From the NCBI GenBank assembly GCA_023023105.1, contig CP083824.1:310001-374000 (forward strand): 64,000 nucleotides of DNA. Direction: 5' to 3'. Below, one piece after another: positions 58,472 through 64,000 of the stretch. Origin of the DNA: Enterobacter ludwigii (GTDB lineage Bacteria > Pseudomonadota > Gammaproteobacteria > Enterobacterales > Enterobacteriaceae). The notes under the pieces were generated by a model. That model saw only the letters and a list, made by a program, of their open reading frames with translations, had not been told where the DNA came from and did no database searches. Every line of letters starts with the position of its first letter. Positions within the stretch are counted from its first letter, which is position 1. The translations under genes were made by a program, and so were the position numbers.

Positions 58472-58795
58472 ATGAAACGTTACTCAACTGCTCTGTTATT
58501 TGGTCTGCTGTCACTCACCAGCCAACTGGCTCACGCCGATATTGTTGATGATGCCATTGGCAATATTCAGCAGGCGATCAATGACGCCTATAACCCCAGC
58601 AGTAGCCGAAGCAGCGATGACGACGATCGTTATGACCGCAGCCGTCAAATCGACAGTCGACAGTACGACGACCGTCGTCGGCAGCTTGAAGACAGACGCC
58701 GCCGTTTAGACGAGCGTCAGCGTCAGTTGGATGACGATCGCCGGCGGTTAGAAGAGGATGAGCGCAGGTTAGAAGACGATTACGACCGAGGGTAA
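58472..58795 (+). CDS. yjdP: Exported charged-helix protein YjdP
   Basis: 107 residues with a signal peptide (hydrophobic 6-19, cut after Ala22). The mature part ends in a long run of Arg, Asp and Glu with leucine at 72, 79, 86, 93 and 100, five exact heptads, so a stable single alpha-helix or coiled coil is likely in the periplasm. Homologous to E. coli YjdP at the same place between rpiB and phnP. The function is unknown. Confidence 0.88.
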   Translation: MKRYSTALLFGLLSLTSQLAHADIVDDAIGNIQQAINDAYNPSSSRSSDDDDRYDRSRQIDSRQYDDRRRQLEDRRRRLDERQRQLDDDRRRLEEDERRLEDDYDRG

Positions 58796-58808
58796 GTGCG
58801 GCCTGTTG

Positions 58809-58836
58809 CCCTCACCCTCTCCACGCGAGAGGGTGA
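58809..58836. repeat. Dispersed palindromic repeat, copy 5 (variant)
   Basis: CCCTCACCCTCTC-N5-GAGAGGGTGA, a diverged copy of the CCCTCTCCC family, between convergent yjdP and phnP and 5 bp from the phnP stop. Confidence 0.7.
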
Positions 58837-58840
58837 AAAA

Positions 58841-59599
58841 CTAATCCAGCGCCAACACCATGCCGTCATACCCCGCTTCAAACCCTTCCGGAAGCGGATT
58901 ATTCATCATCCACACGTCAAACTGATGGCTGATGTGCGTCAGGATCACTTGCGGGCAGCCAATCGTCTCGTTTAATGCAATTACGGTATTTAAGTCGCAA
59001 TGGTTTCGCGGCGTTTCATCGCGCGGTTCGTGGCTGCAGTCGATAATCATCGCCTGCGGCCGGTTGTTAAGCAGGAACTTCACCGTTTTTTCCGACAATC
59101 CGGCGGTATCCGATAGCCAGGCCACGCGGCTGTGGGCCGATTCCAGCAAATACCCGAAGGTCAGTTTCGAGTGGTTGAGCGGCAACGGTGTGACCCGCAG
59201 CCCCTGTAGCTCAAACATCACAAACGGTTCCACTGTATGGCTGAAGTCCAGGAGCCCCGGGTGCCTGAACAGGTCGTCACAGCCCACGTCGTCCGGCGGA
59301 CCATAGACAGGAATGGTCGCCCCCACTCCCCAGCGCAGCGGGAATAACCCCTGAACGTGATCCATATGGTAATGCGTGAGCAAAAACTGCTGGAAGCTGC
59401 CTGCCGGCCAGTCGTCCATCAGATGCGGAATACCGGCATCCAGCAAGGTAATGGCTTCATTGAATTTGACCACCGCGCTGCACGGACGACGGCGATAGCT
59501 ATCCTGCAAACGCGCCCGGCGACACGCCGCACAGTCGCAGCCAAATACCGGAACCAGCTGGGCACCGCCGGTGCCGGTTAACGTGATCGTCAGACTCAT
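58841..59599 (-). CDS. phnP: Phosphoribosyl cyclic phosphodiesterase PhnP
   Basis: Metallo-beta-lactamase-fold enzyme opening 5-phosphoribosyl 1,2-cyclic phosphate to ribose 1,5-bisphosphate after C-P lyase cleavage. 252 residues: structural zinc Cys21, Cys23, Cys26, active site His76-Tyr-His78-Met-Asp80-His81. Last gene of the phn operon. Confidence 0.95.
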   Translation of the reverse strand: MSLTITLTGTGGAQLVPVFGCDCAACRRARLQDSYRRRPCSAVVKFNEAITLLDAGIPHLMDDWPAGSFQQFLLTHYHMDHVQGLFPLRWGVGATIPVYGPPDDVGCDDLFRHPGLLDFSHTVEPFVMFELQGLRVTPLPLNHSKLTFGYLLESAHSRVAWLSDTAGLSEKTVKFLLNNRPQAMIIDCSHEPRDETPRNHCDLNTVIALNETIGCPQVILTHISHQFDVWMMNNPLPEGFEAGYDGMVLALD

Positions 59600-59608
59600 C
59601 GCATACCT

Positions 59609-60043
59609 CTACAGCGGTTTGGTGAATCGAAAATGACTCTGTGTGTAACCTTCACGGACATAAAAACGGTGGGCATCCACGCGTTTTACGCTGGTGGAAA
59701 GCTCGGTTAACTCCGCTCCCGCCTGACGTGCGACGTCTTCTGCCCACGCCAGGAGTTGGCTCCCCACTTTGTGACCACGCGCCTGCGGCATCACCACCAG
59801 CTCCTGGATTTCGCCAATCCAGCGTGCGTGATGCAGGTGAAACTGCATATGTAGGCCAATCATGCCGACGATCTGCCCGTCCAGCTCGGCAAGCTGATAA
59901 CGCATATTGTGGTCCTGTAGATTGGCAAGATAACCGGTGTGAAAGGCCATATGATCGAACTCGGCCTGCTTTAACTCGCAGATGAGAGCGTAAACCATCG
60001 CCGCATCGTCGGCGGTGGCGGGGCGAAGCTGGCAGTCAGGCAT
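59609..60043 (-). CDS. phnO: Aminoalkylphosphonate N-acetyltransferase PhnO
   Basis: GNAT-family acetyltransferase of 144 residues that N-acetylates aminoalkylphosphonates so that C-P lyase can use them. The acetyl-CoA site [20 protein letters not shown] (near residue 89) is typical. It overlaps phnN by 8 bp. Confidence 0.93.
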   Translation of the reverse strand: MPDCQLRPATADDAAMVYALICELKQAEFDHMAFHTGYLANLQDHNMRYQLAELDGQIVGMIGLHMQFHLHHARWIGEIQELVVMPQARGHKVGSQLLAWAEDVARQAGAELTELSTSVKRVDAHRFYVREGYTQSHFRFTKPL

Positions 60044-60584
60044 GCTGTTTCTCCTTCTGACGGATCAGCGATAAAAAGGTATCGACAGACTGTAGCAAAC
60101 TTCCGTCATTATTGAGGATATGACATTCAGACGGGGTATAACGCGCCGCGCGCTCAAGCCGCTGGTCTATCTCACGGGCTGATTCGCGCCCCCGGCTCTG
60201 CAACCGGCTGCGCAGGACATCGGGTGAAACCTGCAGACAGACCGGCAGCAGGGCGGCTTCATATCGGGCGCGCGCTTGTTGAAGGTGTGCACGCGAACCG
60301 TTGACCAGCACGTCGAAACCCGCGTGTAGCCAAAGGTCTATCTCGATACCCACCCCGTAGTAATAACCGTTGGCGTGCCAGCTGAGCGCCAGCAGGTTTT
60401 GCCCCGCGCGGGTGAAAAACTCCTGCTCGCTCAGGGCAATATGATTTTCACTTCCGGCATTCGCCGCGCGGGTAATATAGCGGTGTGCGACCAGCAGTTG
60501 CGGGTGTTCCCGCTGTCTTAACGCGGACAGCAGGCTGTCCTTACCGGAGCCGGACGGCCCCATTAGCCAGATTAGTCTTCCCAT
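60036..60584 (-). CDS. phnN: Ribose 1,5-bisphosphokinase PhnN
   Basis: Phosphorylates ribose 1,5-bisphosphate to PRPP, returning phosphonate-derived ribosyl to nucleotide synthesis. 182 residues, guanylate-kinase-like, with P-loop GPSGSGKDS at 9-17. It overlaps phnM by 1 bp and phnO by 8 bp. Confidence 0.94.
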   Translation of the reverse strand: MGRLIWLMGPSGSGKDSLLSALRQREHPQLLVAHRYITRAANAGSENHIALSEQEFFTRAGQNLLALSWHANGYYYGVGIEIDLWLHAGFDVLVNGSRAHLQQARARYEAALLPVCLQVSPDVLRSRLQSRGRESAREIDQRLERAARYTPSECHILNNDGSLLQSVDTFLSLIRQKEKQHA

Positions 60585-61720
60585 CAGAATACCCGTTTTC
60601 CCTGACGCCAGACGTGGTCGATATGGATATGCTCACCTTTACGGTGGGCCAGCACCAGATCCGCCCGTTTACCTTCGGCGATCTCTCCACGATCCTGAAG
60701 ATTCAGCGCCGATGCCGGGTTTTTCGTCACCAGACGAATGGCCTGCGGCAGCGTGAATCTGTTGCCCTCGTCGTCCGCCACCCGGAATGCCGCATCCAGC
60801 AGGCTGGCGGGGTAGTAATCGGAGGAGAGGATATCGAGTAGATCAAGTGAGGCGAGCTTGCTTGCCGCCACGTTGCCGGAATGCGAGCCGCCGCGCACAA
60901 TGTTTGGCGCGCCCATTAGCACGTTCATGCCGTGCTTACGGGAGGCTTCAGCTGCTTCAAATGTGGTGGGAAATTCGGCGATCACGCTACCAAGCTGATG
61001 AGATTCGAGTACATGTTCATGGGTGGCGTCATCATGGCTGGCCAGCGCGATGTTGCGGTCCCGGCACATCGCAGCAATGGAGAGGCGATTCGGCTGCGAC
61101 CACTGTGCTGCCAGCGCCAGCTGCTCATCTTCGTAGCGGGCCATCTCAGCATCGGTGAGAGAGTACTTGCCCTGGTAGTATTCGCGATATTTCTCAATAT
61201 TGGCGAACTGGCGCTGCCCTGGGGAGTGGTCCATCAGTGACACCAGCGAGACCGGCTCACGACCGACCAGCTTTTCAAACAGCGGCAGGGTGGTGTGATG
61301 CGGCAGTTCGCAGCGTAGATGCAGGCGGTGCTCGGCGCGGTTGAGACCACGTTTTTGCGTCTCTTCCACGGCGTTAATCATCTTCTCCAGATTTTCCAGA
61401 CGATCGCCTCCGTCGCGCACGTCACCAATCGCTACCGCATCCAGTACGGTGGTGATGCCGCTGGCGACCATCAGCGCGTCGTGGCTGCTCATCGCCGAAT
61501 GGGCGGGCCAGTCCACTTTCGGGCGCGGGGTGAAGAACTTATCCAGATTATCGGTATGCAGCTCGATCAGCCCTGGCAGCAGCCAGCCGCCTTCGCCGTC
61601 CATGGCTTCTGGGGAGCGACTCAGGGTTTCGGCGAACGCGCGGATCACCCCGTCCTGGATCTCAATGGAGCCGCCAACCACTTCATTTTCCAACACCAGC
61701 TTGACGTTATTGATAATCAT
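60584..61720 (-). CDS. phnM: RPnTP hydrolase PhnM
   Basis: Amidohydrolase-fold enzyme releasing pyrophosphate from alpha-D-ribose 1-methylphosphonate 5-triphosphate. 378 residues with the metal motif [11 protein letters not shown] near 52 and SHDDATHEH in the second half. It overlaps phnL by 4 bp. Confidence 0.95.
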   Translation of the reverse strand: MIINNVKLVLENEVVGGSIEIQDGVIRAFAETLSRSPEAMDGEGGWLLPGLIELHTDNLDKFFTPRPKVDWPAHSAMSSHDALMVASGITTVLDAVAIGDVRDGGDRLENLEKMINAVEETQKRGLNRAEHRLHLRCELPHHTTLPLFEKLVGREPVSLVSLMDHSPGQRQFANIEKYREYYQGKYSLTDAEMARYEDEQLALAAQWSQPNRLSIAAMCRDRNIALASHDDATHEHVLESHQLGSVIAEFPTTFEAAEASRKHGMNVLMGAPNIVRGGSHSGNVAASKLASLDLLDILSSDYYPASLLDAAFRVADDEGNRFTLPQAIRLVTKNPASALNLQDRGEIAEGKRADLVLAHRKGEHIHIDHVWRQGKRVF

Positions 61721-62397
61721 GCGTGGGTCCCCATTGGATGTAGCCTGTCTGCGACATGGGTGCGAACAGTATCGTCGTGGAAGATCCCGACGATCGCCGC
61801 GCCGCGTTCTTTAGCCTGTTCGATCAGCTCCACCACCGCCGCGCTGTTTTTGCTGTCGAGCGAGGCGGTGGGTTCATCGAGCAGTAAAATCGGGTAATCG
61901 ACGATAAACCCGCGCGCAATGTTCACGCGCTGTTGCTCGCCGCCGGAAAAGGTCGATGGCGCAAGGTGCCACAAGCGCTCAGGGACGTTCAGGCGCGTCA
62001 GCAGGCTGGCGGCTTTGGCGGCGCAAGTTTCGCGCGGCATGCCAAGATCCAGAAGCGGCTGCATCACCACGTCCAGGGCGGAGATCCGCGGGATCACCCG
62101 CAGAAACTGGCTCACCCAGCCGATCGTTGAGCGGCGGACTTCCAGCACTTTCCGTGCGGGTGCCTGAACCAGATCGACCCACTCATCGCCGTGGCGGATG
62201 TGAATATGGCCTTCGTCCGGCAGATAGTTGGCATACAGGGAGCGCAGCAGGGTGGATTTTCCGCTGCCGGAATGGCCGTGCAGGACCACACATTCGCCCT
62301 TGCTGACCTCAAGTGAAGCATTTTGCAGCACCGGCAGGCGCACGCCGTTTTGCTGATGGAGCACAAAGGTTTTACTTACGTTTTGCACGCGGATCAT
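61717..62397 (-). CDS. phnL: C-P lyase operon ABC ATPase PhnL
   Basis: ABC-type ATPase of 226 residues without a membrane partner: Walker [10 protein letters not shown], signature [14 protein letters not shown], Walker [10 protein letters not shown]. It binds the C-P lyase core with PhnK in published structures. Overlaps phnM. Confidence 0.95.
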   Translation of the reverse strand: MIRVQNVSKTFVLHQQNGVRLPVLQNASLEVSKGECVVLHGHSGSGKSTLLRSLYANYLPDEGHIHIRHGDEWVDLVQAPARKVLEVRRSTIGWVSQFLRVIPRISALDVVMQPLLDLGMPRETCAAKAASLLTRLNVPERLWHLAPSTFSGGEQQRVNIARGFIVDYPILLLDEPTASLDSKNSAAVVELIEQAKERGAAIVGIFHDDTVRTHVADRLHPMGTHA

Positions 62398-62406
62398 GTT
62401 GGCCTC

Positions 62407-63162
62407 TTAATTCTGCAATACCGACGACACCAGCAGCTGGGTGTACGGATGATGGGGATCGTCGAGTACCCGGTCGGTTAACCCACTTTCCACCACCTGA
62501 CCTTGTTTCATTACCAGCAAACGGTCTGCCAGCAGGCGCGCCACGCCCAAATCGTGGGTGACAATCACCACTGCGAGGTTCAGCTCTACCACCAGGCCGC
62601 GCAGCAGATCGAGCAGTCGCGCCTGAACGGAAACGTCCAGCCCGCCGGTGGGTTCATCCATAAACACCAGCTTCGGATGGGTGACCAGGTTGCGGGCGAT
62701 TTGCAGACGTTGCTGCATGCCGCCCGAGAAAGTAGTCGGCAGGTCGTCGATACGCGAGGCAGGGATTTCAACTTCTTCCAGCCAGTGTTGCGCCGTGGTG
62801 CGGATATTGCCGTAATGGCGCGCGCCGGTGGCCATCAAGCGTTCGCCGATGTTGCCTCCCGCAGAGACCTGACGGCGCAGACCGTCCATCGGGTGCTGAT
62901 GCACCACACCCCACTCGGTGCGCAGCAGGCGGCGGCGCTCGGCTTCACTCATGCCGTACAGGGATGCTCCTTCATACAAAATGTCGCCATTCTGCGGCGT
63001 CAGGCGCGCAGAGATGGATTTAAGCAGCGTCGTTTTGCCTGAGCCGGACTCCCCGACGATCCCCAGCACTTCCCCCGGCCACAGCTCAAACGAGACGTCG
63101 CTGAAGCCTTTGCCCGGCGCATAAAGGTGGGTCAGGTTGTTAACCGAAAGCAGCGGTTTCAT
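62407..63162 (-). CDS. phnK: C-P lyase operon ABC ATPase PhnK
   Basis: ABC ATPase of 251 residues with Walker A GESGSGKTT, signature FSGGMQQRLQIAR and Walker B LVFMDEPTGGLDVS. It docks on PhnJ and is required for phosphonate use. It overlaps phnJ by 4 bp. PhnL lies 9 bp downstream. Confidence 0.95.
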   Translation of the reverse strand: MKPLLSVNNLTHLYAPGKGFSDVSFELWPGEVLGIVGESGSGKTTLLKSISARLTPQNGDILYEGASLYGMSEAERRRLLRTEWGVVHQHPMDGLRRQVSAGGNIGERLMATGARHYGNIRTTAQHWLEEVEIPASRIDDLPTTFSGGMQQRLQIARNLVTHPKLVFMDEPTGGLDVSVQARLLDLLRGLVVELNLAVVIVTHDLGVARLLADRLLVMKQGQVVESGLTDRVLDDPHHPYTQLLVSSVLQN

Positions 63163-64000
63163 AGGCTGTTCGCCTCGCTCTGTTGGCGGCAGTAATCGGT
63201 GTCGGAGCAGACAAACATCCGTTTGCCCGTGTCATCCAGCACCACTTCATCCAGATAGCTGTGTTTCGAACCGCAGATGGCGCACGGCTCATCCCACTCT
63301 TGCACCGTAAACGGGTGGTCATCGAAGTCGAGACTCTCCACACGGGTGTAGGGCGGCACGGCGTAGATGCGCTTTTCACGCCCGGCACCGAATAGCTGCA
63401 GCGCAGGCATCATGTCCATCTTCGGGTTATCGAATTTCGGGATTGGCGACGGGTCCATCACGTAGCGACCGTTCACCTTCACCGGGTAGGCGTAGGTGGT
63501 GGCGATATGGCCGAAGCGGGCGATATCTTCATACAGTTTCACCTGCATGATGCCGTACTCTTCCAGGGCGTGCATGGTGCGGGTTTCGGTTTCACGCGGC
63601 TCAATAAAGCGCAGCGGCTCAGGGATAGGGACCTGAAAAATCAGGATTTGATCTTCGGTGAGTGGCGTTTCTGGAATGCGGTGACGGGTCTGGATCAGCG
63701 TGGCATCTTCGGTTTTTTCGGTGGTGTTAACACCCGTCACGCGCCTGAAGAAGTTACGAATCGACACGGCGTTGGTGGTGTCGTCCGCCCCCTGGTCGAT
63801 GACCTTCAGCACATCCGCTTCCCCAATCACGCTGGCGGTAAGCTGAATACCGCCGGTGCCCCAGCCGTAGGGCATCGGCATTTCGCGGCCGCCGAACGGT
63901 ACCTGATAGCCCGGGATTGCCACCGCTTTCAGGATAGCGCGGCGGATCATACGTTTGGTTTGCTCATCCAGATAAGCAAAATTGTAGCCGCTTAAGTTAG
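63159..64000 (-). CDS. phnJ: C-P lyase catalytic subunit PhnJ (first codons outside window)
   Basis: Radical SAM enzyme that breaks the carbon-phosphorus bond of ribosyl phosphonate. 280 codons are visible, starting within the second codon (NLSGYNFAYLDEQTKR follows), so only about 4 bases are missing. The cysteines of the Fe-S cluster and active site (CAIC and CSDTDYC near the C-terminus) are all present. ATG 63948-63950 is internal. Upstream phn genes lie beyond the window. Confidence 0.95.
   Translation of the reverse strand, partial: NLSGYNFAYLDEQTKRMIRRAILKAVAIPGYQVPFGGREMPMPYGWGTGGIQLTASVIGEADVLKVIDQGADDTTNAVSIRNFFRRVTGVNTTEKTEDATLIQTRHRIPETPLTEDQILIFQVPIPEPLRFIEPRETETRTMHALEEYGIMQVKLYEDIARFGHIATTYAYPVKVNGRYVMDPSPIPKFDNPKMDMMPALQLFGAGREKRIYAVPPYTRVESLDFDDHPFTVQEWDEPCAICGSKHSYLDEVVLDDTGKRMFVCSDTDYCRQQSEANSL

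Overview
The window is chromosomal DNA from a member of the Enterobacteriaceae. Proteins such as GntK, GntU, PlsB, LexA, DnaB, UvrA, ActP, Acs, GltP and FdhF read as close relatives of the Escherichia coli K-12 proteins. Most of the gene order follows the E. coli 91.5-93 min region: plsB-dgkA-lexA-dinF-yjbJ-zur, dusA-pspG-qor-dnaB-alr-tyrB-aphA, yjbR-uvrA-ssb-yjcB-pdeC-soxSR, ghxP-yjcE, actP-yjcH-acs, gltP-yjcO-fdhF, alsKECABR-rpiB-yjdP-phnPONMLKJ. Accessory content and several recalled gene-order differences suggest Enterobacter or a near relative (Lelliottia, Leclercia) rather than Escherichia. The genus is an inference.

Layout. 1-2.8 kb: gluconate genes gntR (cut by the window edge), gntK and gntU, with CRP and GntR sites, placed directly against plsB. 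2.8-8.8 kb: phospholipid synthesis (plsB, dgkA), SOS genes (lexA, dinF), yjbJ and zur. 8.9-10.8 kb: a cupin gene and a TraF-like outer-membrane protein gene where E. coli has yjbL/yjbM. 10.9-22.3 kb: conserved housekeeping block from dusA to ssb. 22.3-26.3 kb: yjcB, then a disrupted patch in which an IS1 joins the 5' part of an unidentified gene to a 5'-deleted pdeC, then soxS/soxR. 26.6-32.9 kb: a glutathione transferase gene, ghxP, yjcE, and a LysR regulator divergent from a cidAB/lrgAB-like pair. 32.9-42.1 kb: acetate uptake and activation (actP-yjcH-acs), gltP, yjcO, a short hok-like toxin gene and the selenoprotein gene fdhF. The nrf operon that separates acs and gltP in E. coli is absent. 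42.3-51.6 kb: an accessory island holding a response regulator gene, a six-gene sugar ABC transporter/isomerase/aldolase/kinase operon, and a TorS-like hybrid histidine kinase gene. It takes the place of mdtNOP-ytcA-yjcS. 51.5-58.4 kb: the D-allose operon with alsR and rpiB. 58.5-64 kb: yjdP and the distal half of the phosphonate C-P lyase operon (phnP to phnJ, with phnJ cut at its first codons).

The most interesting unit is 42.3-51.6 kb. A membrane hybrid kinase and an OmpR-type regulator, about 6 kb apart, bracket a complete import-and-cleave pathway: a periplasmic sugar-binding protein, permease, double ATPase, D-lyxose/mannose-type isomerase, PfkB kinase and class II aldolase. I infer that the kinase senses the sugar or its binding protein, as TorS does with TorT, and that the regulator controls the operon. 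Also notable are an IS1-mediated deletion removing the CSS sensor half of PdeC, an unlisted 50-residue Hok-type toxin with a structured leader, a 12-bp inverted repeat likely bound by AlsR, and a family of palindromic repeats that reaches into gene ends and supplies one stop codon. No tRNA, rRNA, CRISPR array or prophage was seen.
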